Shown here: positions 10,651-22,704 of the stretch, piece after piece | Position numbering within the stretch: position 1 is the first letter of the stretch | Layout: each line of letters opens with the position of its first letter | Source of the DNA: Oxyruncus cristatus | Lineage: Eukaryota > Chordata > Aves > Passeriformes > Cotingidae | Length of the DNA: 64,000 nt | Reading direction: 5' to 3' | Assembly: GCA_013399855.1 (NCBI GenBank) | Contig: VXAY01006780.1 | Location: 439,827 to 503,826, forward strand | Translations under genes and position numbers: made by a program | The notes under the pieces: model-generated | Databases searched by the model: none | The model's input: only the letters and a program-made list of their open reading frames with translations | Told to the model about the DNA's origin: nothing

Positions 10651-10733
10651 TCCCAACATTATTTGTGTTTATTTAAGTTATAAGAAATCACGTCAGTAAT
10701 GCGGTTGTTTTGCACGGCAGAATAATGTTGGGA
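10651..10733. repeat. Inverted repeat, 13-bp perfect arms, 57-base spacer
   Basis: TCCCAACATTATT at 10651-10663 is the exact reverse complement of AATAATGTTGGGA at 10721-10733. The spacer holds CACGTCA, a CRE-like half site. Confidence 0.8.
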
Positions 10734-11270
10734 AGCCGCTCATTTTTAGCAGTGTTATTCCATCCTGTGTTCTTCCCAGGCAGCCCGTTAAGATTTCATG
10801 AGAACACATGAGGAAGGACGAAGCAACTTATAAACCCTTGATTTTATTAAAAGAATAAATTGCTGCACTGTGGACTGCTAGAAATGCAGGGAACAAGCTG
10901 TATATATTCAGAGCTGGGTTTCTCCTGTGACCCTTTCCAAGACCTCCCGTAAGGAGTGGGATCACTGTGTGTTCCAACATATCCATCTCACTGACAGCAG
11001 AAGTGGAGATTTCAGGAGGGGAGTGTTTTAGGAGAGATGACAAATGCAGAGCACTTGACAGGAAGCAGGCACAGAGTTGGGGGCAGGGCTGGATGCCCAG
11101 GGGATACGAGGCACCTCCGCTTGAGAAGGGCTTCATCCGCTTCCCGGTGATGTGGGGAGGATAGTGGAGAGCTCACACTGGGATGGCAGCAAGAGGTATT
11201 TCTGCTCCTGTGGGAAAGAGAAGAATCCCTCTTTGCCTTCCTGTGGTGATGCTGATCCCGGTTATGGCCA

Positions 11271-11287
11271 GTGTGTGTGTGTGTGTG
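11271..11287. repeat. (TG)n microsatellite
   Basis: About eight GT units within unique intronic sequence. Confidence 0.85.
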
Positions 11288-12094
11288 GCCCCATGGCTTT
11301 AGATAACCCAGGAAACAGGGATGTTGTCTTAGCAGTCCCCATGTACCTCACCTGCCATTTGGAGCCCAAGTCCCCTTGGAATCAGAATGTGCAAAATGTG
11401 CTGAAGATGATCAAACGGGCTTTTCCTAGCAAGCAAATGTTTTTATCCTGCATTTTGTTTTTCCCAAAGCTCATGGATAATGAAGGCAACTCTACCTGGT
11501 AGAATCTTTATAGTACCTTTACGTTCTGTCATCACAGCAAATTGAGCCTTAGAAGTTGTCATGGTTTTTAAAAAAGCAAAAGATCTTTTTACTGGTATAT
11601 GATTATAGAGGAATTTAGGTAACATGGTCTCTGCAGTCTGTAAAATATTGTGAATTATTCACTTCAAAGAGTTAAACCTCGAGCTGGGATCCGTGGGACT
11701 GATGTTCCCAAAGGCTTGCAGGAGGAGCTGGAATGCAGGTATCGATGTCCAGCTGTGATCACAGAGCAGGCGTGTGTTCTTGTCAAACCTGGCTGGGAAA
11801 TCCAGGGATCACTTCTAGGCCAGCCATGTGAGCAGGTCAATGAACTGATCCACATTTGCCCACAGTTGTCCCTTTTGGCCATCCCATGAATCTTGTCAAA
11901 GGTTTGGGCAGCTGACGGTCACCTGAGGAGGGTGATTATAGAGAATGTCTTTTTTTGGTCACAGCTCAGGAGGTTTGGGGCTTTTCAGTTTGTTTGCTGA
12001 ATTGGAAACTCTTTGTGTGCAGCCTGGTTGCTTCTCACTGCACCTTGGAGAGTTTCAGGTCTGCGTTGTGTGCAATCACACTCTCCCCTGACAT

Positions 12095-12216
12095 GGGGAC
12101 CTGGGGCAGTCTCCAAACATTGTGGATAAGCTCCTGGCAAGGCAGGATGGGCTGTGGGGACCTGGGGCAGTCCCCAAACACTCTGGGTGAGCTCCTGGCA
12201 AGGCAGAATGGGCTGT
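12095..12216. repeat. Tandem duplication, 61-bp unit x2
   Basis: Units 12095-12155 and 12156-12216 both start GGGGACCTGGGGCAGT and contain AGCTCCTGGCAAGGCAG. They differ at a handful of positions and join without a spacer. Confidence 0.92.
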
Positions 12217-13433
12217 GCCTGCAGATGAGCTCTGCCCAGGGGTGTGTTTTACTGGGGTTTTTCATTGGTGTTAAAGGTTTGGGCGTGTCGTACGCAGCTG
12301 ATCTGAAATTATTCGTCTCTTTTGCTGGCTGCTCTTAGAGTTCCTCAGCTTGTTCTTTTCCATAAGATTTTCTGCTTCTGAAAGTAGTTACCATCTAGGG
12401 AATGGGAGGAGAAGCTCTCTGTGTCTGTTGGTGTCTGGAAGTTCTACTGCCCCAAATGCAGTGAGTTGGAATTCTGCCCACCTCGGGAGGGACAGAGCTT
12501 CCCAACTGTGATGGTGGGGGTGCCCAGTGTTGCCTAATTAATATTTAAATTGCTGGGGTGCCAGTGATTTCTGGGGATTGGGACTTACCAGTTTTGCCTT
12601 CTCTTCCAAAAGAGCTGCCCTTTATAGCTGAGAGTCTTTGCCCAGGAAGTGACAGTGTAATGGAAAACTGGTGGCACATCTGCCAAATATTCCCCATCCA
12701 TTGCCATTCCTGTTACTGAGAACTGGACATTTGGAAAATAAGTTTTGCAGTAGGAAGAGCAGGTGGATAACAAGTTTATATAGCATAATGGAATTTTGAG
12801 ATACTGTGTGCATCCCAGAGTGTCAGTCCCACCAGTGCATGTCCAGTGCTGGGTGCAGCTGTGAATACCTGCAGAGTGCAATAAATATAAATATTTTCTT
12901 CTTTCCTTTATGGTTTTAAAAGGTTCAGTTCTTAAGTCCCATACTCTTGGTACTGCGGTGCAATTCGAGGTCACAAATTCTTTGTCTATGTGAAGTTTCA
13001 TTCCTGAAACATGACCTAGTATTGTGCAGACTCGTGTGCACACCCCCTGGAAAATGAAGTTGTTTGCTTAAGGCTTTCCCATTCCCAGTCCCTGCCAATT
13101 ATTAAACAGCCCATTATGGTCCTTGCCTCTTGTCTGTGTGACAATAATAAATAAATTCAGTGTAAATTAAAATAATTTATCATTTTAAGTGATGTTGAAT
13201 GTTTCAGCTGTTATGTAGAGAAGCTAACAAACCAAGGACTCAGTAAGGAATGAAAACCAGGATTTGTTCCAAAGGGCTGTTCTGCTGAGGAGACAAAAGA
13301 GACTTAAATGACTTTCTTCTTGTCACCATGTGTAAGAGCTGAGCTTAGCCTATGTCTCGGGGGGCTGGCTGTGAGGGCAGGAAGGTCCCTGTTGGACCCT
13401 GCTGGGCAGATCTGATCTGTGCATCTTCTGATC

Positions 13434-13520
13434 ATAGAATCCCAGACTGATTTGGGATGGAAGGAACCTTACAGATCATCTTGTTCCAAGCCCGTGACAT
13501 GGGTAGGGACACCTCCTAGT
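13434..13520 (-). mobile_element. CR1 LINE 3' terminus, antisense
   Basis: Starts ATCATAGAATCCCAGACTG (the reversed octamer tail), then diverged GGAAGGAACCTTACAGATC and GGTAGGGACACCTCC. First CR1 inside the gene. Confidence 0.8.
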
Positions 13521-13899
13521 AGAATGTTTGTTGAAAGCTAAAATGATGCTGGAATGAGGTTTCTTCATCTCTTGCTCTCACAAAAGCTCTTGGAAGCAAT
13601 GAGTAAACAGATGAACCCACCTTTATTGAGAAGGTTTCAACTCAGTCAGCAACAGTTCTGCTACTCTTTTTCTACACATCATAACAGAACAGGTTTTAAT
13701 GGGGGATTTGGATCAGACAAATTAAATTAGTTAAAAATGAGCACAACTGGATATGAAGGTCTCAGAAAGGACTTACACTATTAGATTGGCATATTTTGGG
13801 ATCTGTGCTTATGAAGCACTGAGTTAGTTGCGTATTCTAACAGACGTGATGAAAAATCTCATACCAGTGGGAGTTACAGATACAGGAGTTCTGCAGGTA

Positions 13900-14130
13900 T
13901 TATGTTGCTTAGGGAATAAAATAATACATATTAATTCAATAATTAAAACATTTATCTGTATAATCATGCTAAATACTGTTTATAAATTTAATATGGTGGT
14001 GTAATGTAATATTTACACATTTCAGTTAATTCATTAAAAATATGTATGCATTTATCTCGATGTGTTATGTCATAATTGTCTTGAATTAATGATAGGAATT
14101 AAATCAAGAAGCTGGCGAAATCATGTCCCT
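13900..14130. other. AT-rich repeat-free block, candidate conserved non-coding element
   Basis: Dense TAATTA/ATTAAT homeodomain-type cores (ATTAATTCAATAATTAAAAC and GAATTAATGATAGGAATTAA) without simple-sequence structure. Conservation cannot be judged here. Confidence 0.35.
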
Positions 14131-14470
14131 TAAATGTGTTGTACACAGAGAAGTGTTAAAGTGTTTCACTGTCCAGCTGCTGCTTTAGGTCATGTGGATA
14201 TAAGTTAAATTGTATCTCAGCACTTCAGGCACGGCTTTGGTGATTAGACTCTCCAGGCCCCTCCTAACTCCTGATCACACAGTCCAGCACTGGAGTTCTC
14301 TTATAATTCTTGGTCAGACAGTTATTAAGTAAATCTCAAATATTTAAAATGTCATTGAAGTGCTAATATAAACAGTGGGGGAAAAAACTGACAAGTCTAA
14401 GATCGTCTTGCAGTATTTTTGTGATGCGTAAAACCTTGAGGCTAAAGAACCACTGGGTTGTTTCCAATCT

Positions 14471-14670
14471 TATAGAACCATGGAATGGTTTGGGTTGGAA
14501 AGGAACCTTAAAGCCCATCCAGTTCCACCCCCTGCCATGGGCAGGGACACCTTCCACTATCCCAGGTTGCTCCAAGCCCTCTCCAACCTGGCCTTGGACA
14601 CTTCCAGGGATGGGGCAGCCACAGCTTCTCTGGGCAACCTGTGCCAGGGCCACACCACCCTCCCAGGGAG
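14471..14670 (-). mobile_element. CR1 LINE 3' end, antisense
   Basis: Starts TATAGAACCATGGAATGG and runs through CCATGGGCAGGGACACC and CAGCTTCTCTGGGCAACC to CACCCTCCCAGGGAG. Confidence 0.9.
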
Positions 14671-17321
14671 TCACACAAGGATTATCTGAGAGTCTCCCTT
14701 GGACTGGAGAGCTCTGTTTGCTATCTGCAGTGCTCATGAAGAAACAGTTTGGTGTAGATATTTATGGTTTTATTCCCTCTCCTCACCAAGTTTTACCCCG
14801 GCCTGAAGCATGGGTGTGTCCAGGGGCTTCCCACCTGGACCCAGGGCACCATCCCAGGTCACCCAGGGAAGCCCCTCCAGAAAATTTGCAGCTTCCACGG
14901 TCACAAACCCAAATATTCTGATAGATTTTCCTTGCAGTTTGTTAACTTTGCCGCTCTGTCCCTGACCTGTGACCATGAGCATAGGGGATCAAAATCTGGA
15001 GAGGAGGGAAGATGATGGAGAAACCACCAGTGGGGAGGGAGTAGGTCACCAGTTCCCAGGTGTGGAGCCTTGGTCACAACCACAGGAGGTCGGGGGAGGA
15101 GGAAATCTGTTATGAAAGTGGCCTAATTATGACGAGCAGTTTTTCCCCTGGCTGGAACAAGTGGACTAGAAAATTGTACTAGACTTTTCATTCAGAGACT
15201 ATTAAAGAGAGAGAGAAGAGAGAACAAATATAGCTTTTGTCACAGCTCTTTATTTTTATTTTTTTTAATATTGAGTCCTGCACATTGCCTGAAATCAGTT
15301 TAAAATTATTAACTGTATTTTATTTGTTACTTTTTTTTAAACCTGTATAAACCTTCTTCATGTTACGTTTCTGGTAGTGTGAAGGTGCATGAGCTAAAGA
15401 TAAACAACAGCCTGCAAATTCAGTGTGGATCCCAGGGTCATTTGGGGTGACTGCAGCTCATGGCAGCCCCGGGCTGGGGGGACATATTGGGCTGAGCCTT
15501 CCTGGGACATCGCAGGGAGCTGTGAATGAAAATGCCTCTTCCAGCCCAGCTATAGGAGAAGATGGTGGATTAGCACAGGCAAAAGGGGAGAAGTTTGGCC
15601 TGTTCTCCCCAGTAAGAGGCAGAATGGTCAGTGCTGCCTGCAGTGGGTGTGAGGGTGTGAAGGGACAAGAGTGGAGGAAGATGGGATGATAGGACATCCT
15701 GTGTCCTAAAGGAAAAGGGGGGAATGGCTTTAATCTGAAGGAGGGTAGATGTATATTAGATATTTAGGAAGAAATTCTTTAGCCCAAAGCAGCATGTGAT
15801 TCTCTGGATTTCAGATGTACTTGCATTTAGCGACCTTCTGCACTTTACACAGATGTTTTGTTTGGTGGTTGGGTTTGGCATCTGCGCTTACAATTCCAAG
15901 CACTGCACCTCCAAAATATCTATCCTGAGCTGTAACTTAGTGTGGTGGTGGATTCTCCTCATGATTTATTGTAGCTGTACTGAGCAGATCAACTAATTAT
16001 ACATTTGCCACCAAAATACCATTGGGGCTCCATGGACAACTGTGTGAGTGACTCCTCCCCACTGTCAGTACTGGAGTCTCGGCCCCTGGACTGACCTGAC
16101 TCTTTCATGAGTTACCACAATCTCAATGCATTGACTCATCCTTAACATTCTCTTGCATTTTTTTATTTTCAGTTATACTTCAAAACAATATTCCTTCTGA
16201 TCCTTCACTCGGTTAATCTTGTAAAAGGAAAATAGATTTGGATGTGTACAAAATATGAAAAATCACAGAATCAAAGAACTGATGAAATTCACAGAAATCA
16301 AGCTTTTCAAGGCAGTCAACCCTGAAGTATTACCCTGGAATTAAAAATAATTTTTTTTACAGCAAATCTTTTCCTTCACTGTTCCCTTTGCCTGGGTGGT
16401 ATAAAGGAGAGCAGGAAGCAGCACAGTCCATTAGAAATGAGATGTTTCAAGAGTTATTTAAATTAAGTCCCAAGTACATACACAGTGTTCAGGGTTATTG
16501 CTGTTTTCCCCAGCAGAATGATGTGTTCCCTGGGCAGGAATTGCTTCACTGCAGTAAATGTTAATGCTGAGAGAGATGGGAGGGCAGAAAGGTGAACTGC
16601 TGGGGAGAGAAGGCCAGAGGTACAGGGAAAACCAACCTGCAGGTAGTGAAGCTCCTCCAGCATCCCAGGCACCTATATTTAGAGAGACCAGGCATCCTGA
16701 GATATCAATTATTTATATTGCCACTTAAGGAGTATTGGTGTTATCAAAGCACATGCAGGAACTGGGAACATTCACACAAAACTACTGCAGTCAGTGGGGT
16801 GAACAGCACAGGAAGAGCTTTTACACCTCCCAAACTAAGACACGTTTCTGATGCAGTACGTGGTGATCAGATCAGTATCAATGCACATGCTACTGATCAG
16901 AGGCTAAAACATAATAAAGCAATCCCTCTCAGATATGTGGATATAACACATGGAGGAGGATGAGGGGATGCAGAAACAACTCTGACATCTGTAGAGAATG
17001 CTGCAGCACCAGGGGGTACCCCAGGTCACTGGACAATCCCCCACATCGGGCTGGGCTGTGCCAGCTTGCCCAACTCGGTCCCTCCAAACCCAACTCTGGT
17101 CATGCTTTCGGGAAAGCTGCACATTCTCTAATCTCCTGACGAGAACATGCAGCTCTAAATGAAGGAAATCTCAAAATTGAACTAGCATATCTACGCTAAA
17201 GACTCCTAGATCATCACTCCAAGCCTGTTCTCCAAGTGTAATTTAAATTTTGAACAGTTTTTGGCATTTCACACCCAGGTAAAGGCTCCGGGGTGCTTGT
17301 GATGCCTCACCTGCTCTTCCT

Positions 17322-17625
17322 AGAATCACAGAATCCCAGACTGGTTTGAGCTGGGAGGGAACCTTAAAGCCACCCCCTTGTTCCACCCCTTACCATGGGC
17401 AGGGACACCTTCCACTAGCCCAGGTTGCTCCAAGCCATGTCTAACCCAGCCTTGGACACTTCCAGGGATGGGGCAGCCACAGCTTCTCTGGGCAACCTGT
17501 GCCAGGACCTCACCACCCTCATAGGGAAGAATTCCTTCCCCATATCTCATCTAACCCTGCCCTTTGGCAGTCCTTGTCCTGGCACTCCAGGCCTTGTCCA
17601 AAGCCTCCCAATTTCTCTGACTTTT
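17322..17625 (-). mobile_element. CR1 LINE 3' end, antisense
   Basis: Starts AGAATCACAGAATCCCAGAC and covers the full reversed 3' UTR to CCTTGTCCAAAGCCTCC. It faces a + strand copy 278 bases downstream. Confidence 0.9.
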
Positions 17626-17734
17626 TTGGGGAAGCAGAACAAACTTTAAGTCTTACCGTTGTTTGCGAACTTTTTGAATTCTCAGATGGAAGATCAGACA
17701 CTGTAATAGGACAAAGTCACATTATTTCTGTAGT

Positions 17735-17758
17735 AGCAAACACTGTGCAGTGTTTGCT
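17735..17758. repeat. Near-palindrome, 11-bp arms around a 2-base centre
   Basis: AGCAAACACTG (17735-17745) is the exact reverse complement of CAGTGTTTGCT (17748-17758). Each arm holds a forkhead-type TGTTTGC/GCAAACA core. It lies in unique sequence between two CR1 copies. Confidence 0.85.
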
Positions 17759-17902
17759 CTTGATCAAAGATTGTGTCACCTGGAATGCAGTTTCTGTGCA
17801 GATTTTTTTGTGTTTGGAGAGCACTTGACATATTATTCATAAATTAGAAGCAGATAAATTACAAGACCTAAAGCAGATCTCCTAGTAAAGAGTGTGGGTG
17901 AG

Positions 17903-18107
17903 GAAGAGAAATTCTTGGCTGTGAGGGAGGCCCTGGCACAGCCTGCCGAGAGAAGCTGTGGCTGTCCCATCCCTGGAAGTGTCCAAGGCCAGGTTGGATG
18001 GGGCTTGGAGCAACCTGGGATAGTGGGAGGTGTCCCAGCCCATGGCAGGGGATGTGAAATGAGATGGGCTTTAAGGTCCCTTCCAACCCAAACCATCGTG
18101 TGATACT
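17903..18107 (+). mobile_element. CR1 LINE 3' end
   Basis: From AGAGAAATTCTTGGCTGTGAG to AACCCAAACCATCGTGTGAT, with GGTTGGATGGGGCTTGGAGC in the middle. Complementary to the antisense copy at 17322-17625. Confidence 0.9.
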
Positions 18108-18135
18108 TTTCCTGTAAGAAACCTGTGTTTATATA

Positions 18136-18236
18136 ATTTTTTTTGTTTGCTTTGGGTTTTGTTGGAGTTTTTTGTTTCTTTCTTGCTTTGCTTTTTCCTT
18201 TCTTTCCTTTTTTTCTTTTTTGGCTGTTTGTTTTGT
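18136..18236. repeat. T-rich/pyrimidine low-complexity tract
   Basis: TTTTG, TTTC and TTCC runs follow shortly after the CR1 tail. Confidence 0.75.
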
Positions 18237-18479
18237 TCTGGCAGCTGTTTGTAACATCACAGATTAACAGTGAGAGTTGAGAATATTGACTCAGTCTCCT
18301 CTGCCCCCTCAGCCCCATGTGGCCTTTCCCTCTCTAGCAAAGCTTTGCAGTATTGACATGCTGACCCTGGTTTGGGGGAGCTGTGCTTTTTAGCATTCCT
18401 CAGCCTTAATAAAACAGAGACTGTTCCTGTAATGGTTCCAAACCCATTTTCACTAGCAAAGAGTTCTTTAAATAGCACT

Positions 18480-18710
18480 CACTGAGTGTAGCTGCTAATT
18501 TGCATGACAGCTTGATTAAATGTAACCTGCTTCCACACTTAATTTATTTTGAAACTGCCCAACATTTTCATTCCATCCCATTAATTCTAAATTAGTAGAC
18601 TAGCTTGATTATTTAAGAAGTGAGGTAATTTCATCATCTTCGTTTGTGTAAGCTCAATTCCATACTGTAAAATCCTCCGAAAGTGGTTATAAATAACAAA
18701 AGGGTTTGCA
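18480..18710. other. Repeat-free AT-rich block, candidate conserved non-coding element
   Basis: Contains an octamer-type ATTTGCAT near 18499, plus CATTAATTCTAAATTAG and GATTATTTAAGAAG homeodomain/MEF2-like cores. Confidence 0.35.
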
Positions 18711-19564
18711 CCACATCAAGATCTGTTGGACCCAGTAGTGTGATGCAGGATGACATGAAGAATTAGGTGGTTTAATGATCATCTTTGACTTCAGCAGCTG
18801 TTTGGCTGTAAATCTGGCTCCACATTGCAAGGTAGATTCCTGAGTATGTGGATTTGGGGAGAAATGAACCTGGAAAGGTAATATTTAAGGGTGATTTTAC
18901 ACAGTTGCTCCACTTTCCAACAGGAAGTGATCTCTTTAGCAAAATAGAGTCTCAGATGCTCTTTCAGAGGTACTTCCCTTTGGCAGTGGATCTGTTAGGG
19001 AACTGAGCCACAGCTCTTTGCTTTCCATGATGCTGGAGCTGGAATGAACCATGTTTGTGCCAAGTCCTGCAGAAAAGGGGCCAGGCAAGATCTTTTAAAA
19101 TGTATTTCTACACTCATTTAATCAGCTTCTCTTTCTAGGGCAAGATTTTTTCAGCAGTTAACAGAATATTTCAGATTTCTTTGAAAACTGGACCCAATAA
19201 TTTATTTAGGTTATTGACCATCTGTACCCAAAGGATGATTTCACAAATATGGCTGTGAATGCACTGCTTAGGTAAAGCTTATAGAATTTCTGGGTTTTAA
19301 TTTTTTTTTTTCCTTTTGAAAAGTCCTATTATTCCACACTCTTGCCATGAAAGCAGGCTCTGGATCCCCTCAGTTACTCTCTCATTTCTTATCTCTCTGC
19401 TCTTGCACATTTAACTTGGGATCTACGTGAAGGTGACGCACAGGCATGTTTCCATTTCAGATTTTCATCCTGGATTTGCAAACTGAAACCATTTTATCTT
19501 CTGAAATCTCCTTGTAGGTACATACCAAGGAGCACTGAAATTGAAATTTAAATTATATTGCGCT

Positions 19565-19595
19565 AAAAAAAAAAAAAAAAAGGTAAAAAAAAAAT
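19565..19595. repeat. Poly(A) tract
   Basis: A17 followed by GGT and A10. No retrotransposed sequence is seen immediately upstream, so it is probably a simple repeat. Confidence 0.8.
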
Positions 19596-19756
19596 CTCAT
19601 ATCTCTCAGTTCTGCCTGTCCCCAGTAAATGCCTTTTCCAGTCACCATCCTGCTGTCAACTGGCAGCCTGGTCCCCTCTCCTGGCTCTTCTGTCCATCCT
19701 CATTCCAAACCTTGCTGATCCTTTCCATGTAATATCCCTGTGAAATGAAAATTCCT

Positions 19757-19949
19757 TCTTTGAAAGGGCTGTCCAGCAGTGGCGCAGGCTTCCCAAGGAA
19801 GTGGTGGAGTCCTCATCCCTGGAGGGATTTAAAATCCATGTGGATGTGGCACTTGGTGACATGGATCAGTAGTGGCCTTGGCAATGCTGGGAAACAGTTG
19901 GACTCGATGGGCTCAGAGGCTTTTTCAACATAAGCGATTCTGTGATTCT
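19757..19949 (+). mobile_element. CR1 LINE 3' fragment flanked by a 12-bp direct repeat
   Basis: CR1 blocks GGAGGGATTTAAAATCCATG and GGTTGGACTCGATGG-type sequence end in GATTCTGTGATTCT. ATGAAAATTCCT occurs at 19745-19756 and again at 19950-19961, directly abutting both ends, which looks like a target-site duplication. Confidence 0.85.
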
Positions 19950-20937
19950 ATGAAAATTCCTGATTGGACTTTTTAATCTTGACCAATGAACTGTTTTTTC
20001 TTCTGATTTTAAAAAACACCACTTTGCTTTGTGAAATTTCTTTGGACCTTGGTGACAAACGTTTTTTTCAGCCCATCCTCTTTGTGTCCTGCTTGAGAGT
20101 ATCCTCTGCTTCCAGCTTCTCCAGCTCATCAGGAACAATGCATTTGTCTTACCATGCAGGTTATCAGGTAGTAATAACCAGCCATGAAAATGAATGTCTT
20201 TAATTTGGCCACTGCCTTGATGTGACAGTGACAAAGGCAGCTCATTGCCTGGGCTGGGCTGGAATGCTCCAGCTCCTTGTTTGCAGCTCCGGCTGCGAAG
20301 TTTGGCATCGTGGGATGGAAAACAATGAAGACAGAGAGGAGAAGGTTTTACATTTGACTGAGAGGACTAAGACATGTGACCCTAAATATATTTCTAAATC
20401 ATAATTTATTTCCTAAATCACTTTATTTTTGAGTTTGAATAGTAGTTATGGATGAACCCTCCCTGCATTTCATCGGGAGGTGAGTGAGTGTTGAAGAAAA
20501 CACTCTCTGTGTGCTGGTAAATATTTATTTGTGATAGATGTGCATAAGTGAAAGGATGCAGCATTTACTAGGGCTGAATCCATCCCATAATGTAATTTAC
20601 AATTTCCAAATGTATGAATATATGTATGACTGGCTGAGTGCAGACTCTGCCATGAGTCCTGGCAGGTGAAGGTCATGTCACATGCCACTGGAAAGCTCAT
20701 TTTCCTGGTGTATGTAATAAGGTTTCTCATTTGATCTTTATGTAGCAGAACCAATCTGTGAGTTTATGATTCTCACAGACCTAAGAAAAATCAACAATGT
20801 GGAATCAACACCGAGTGTGGGTGAAAAGAGTATTTCAGGAGGGTTCTTCAGCAGAGAGCAAGGGGGGGAGGGCAACTCTGACATTTGCAGGAATAAGTTG
20901 AAATTGGATATAAAATTACAGATGACATTTGAAAATT

Positions 20938-21126
20938 GCAGAATCGTTGAGGTTGGAAAAGCTCTCCCAGACCTGTGCCTGATCCCCACCTTGTCACCCA
21001 GCCCAGAGCACTGAGTGCCGTGTCCAGTTGTTCCTTGGACACCTCCAGGGAAGGGGACTCCACCACCTCCCTGGGCAGCCCCTTCCAATGCCTGACCACC
21101 CTTTGAAGGAAGAAATTCTTCCTGAT
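20938..21126 (-). mobile_element. CR1 LINE 3' end, antisense
   Basis: The reversed subfamily with CCCACCTTGTCACCCAGCCC and CCAGTTGTTCCTTGGACACC, ending AGAAATTCTTCCTGAT. Confidence 0.88.
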
Positions 21127-22704
21127 ACAGGGATGAGTGAAATAGGAGATAACGAAGGGGGGAAAGCTGCTCAAAGGGGTCTGGATCCATTCTAAAAATA
21201 GTTTGGGTTGGGCCCTAATATAACACTGTGGCAAAGCCCCCAGGGCCAGGATCCAGAGGTGTGCACAGCTGGGCATGAACAGGAATACAAATGCTTTGCT
21301 GGTATGGGTGGGGAAACATGACAGGTAGTTCTGGGGCATGTTTTCTCAAAGCTGCTGATGGAGCAGGAAGGGGCAAAGGAGAGAAAAATATTGTCTGGGA
21401 AATAAAAATATTTACAGGGGGAAGCTTGAGGAACTCTGGCTAATTAGTTTAGCAGAATAGCAACAGGCAACCTCATTGTGCTGAAGAACGTTTTAATGTC
21501 AAAAAACTCAGAAAATCCAATCTTGGCAAAAAACCCACAAAGCAAACTAATGACTAAAAGCTGAAAGTGAGCAATTTCAACATAAATGTGAAGCGAGTGT
21601 TTTAGAGGCAATTAACTTCTGGAATCAGCTATCAAAGAAGTGCAGGACTGGTTATCTCTTGTGGCTGGTCGCCTCTCCACAAGATACATTTAGGCCCTTT
21701 GTTGAGCTGAATAATGTCAGAAAGGTGGTTCTTGGACAGAGTTCTGGCAGAAATTTCCTTTTACCCAGGCCAAAGGGGGTGCAGGGCTCTGCTGAGCCCC
21801 AGCTCCCCCCACCAGCACCGCGGTGTCAGAGCAGAGAACAGCCATTTGCTCATTTGAAGGTTTCCTGTATCCAACCCTTTTTTTCAGTGTATTACTAAGT
21901 GTTTCTGTGAAATTAACTCTGTTCTTTAAGTTATATTAAATTATTGTTTAATTTTAATGTCAAAAATTGTGACTTTTTTAATGACCTAAATGAAATCAGT
22001 TGTGTGTAGGAATGTCACTGAGAATTTTTATTCTAGGATGGAGATATGGAAAAAAGTGCAAAACATGTTCAAGAGATGCTTCACCTTTGCCTTGTTGTGG
22101 TCACCCCCTGGTACAGGGCTGCAAAGGGCAGTGGTGCTGATTTGAGCTACTTGTGGAGCCAAACTAGCTAACTCAAAGCATTTCCGTGCCTTTTCCCACC
22201 TCAGTTATTTAGCAAACAATTTACTCTCGTATCCTCTGCTCATAAACCCATAAATCTGTGCTATAAGTAAACAGTTCAATTTAATAGTCAGTTTTATCTG
22301 TACATTGTGAAAGTCAGTACTTTTGAGAACCACTGATTTCTGTCAACAACAAAAAAATGATGCCTTTCTACTGCTGGGTGATGGTTCCTGCCTCATTCCA
22401 GCAGACCTGGCAGCGTGGCCGGGTCCCTGCTAATTGGAGGGGACTGCACTGGTGGCAATTAGGAGGGAAAACAGTGGAGCAGATCGATATCCTTGAGAGC
22501 CGATTGCTGTCCTTTGGGAATCTGTGCCAGAGCAAGGCTGTGTCTCACAGAGATTGGGATGCAGCCACTGCTAGTGGGAATTAATTTGCTTTAACTTATA
22601 TAACTCTTGAGTGTCAGCTCAAACAGCAAATTCTAGAGATGGAAATATCTAAATAGAAAACAGCTACAGTTCATACAACAAATTGCATTAAAGATTCAGG
22701 TACC

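Larger units (their letters stand above)
7440..13433. other. Proximal intron 1, CR1-free
   Basis: Unique sequence after the CpG island. Includes homeodomain-type TTAATTAATAAT near 9590-9603, a (TG)n at 11271-11287, a 61-bp tandem duplication at 12095-12216 and a 13-bp inverted repeat at 10651/10733. No coding exon is recognised. Confidence 0.6.

Noticed and set aside
19565..19595. Processed pseudogene tail
   Set aside because: The poly(A) tract has no recognisable coding or mRNA-like sequence upstream and no flanking duplication.
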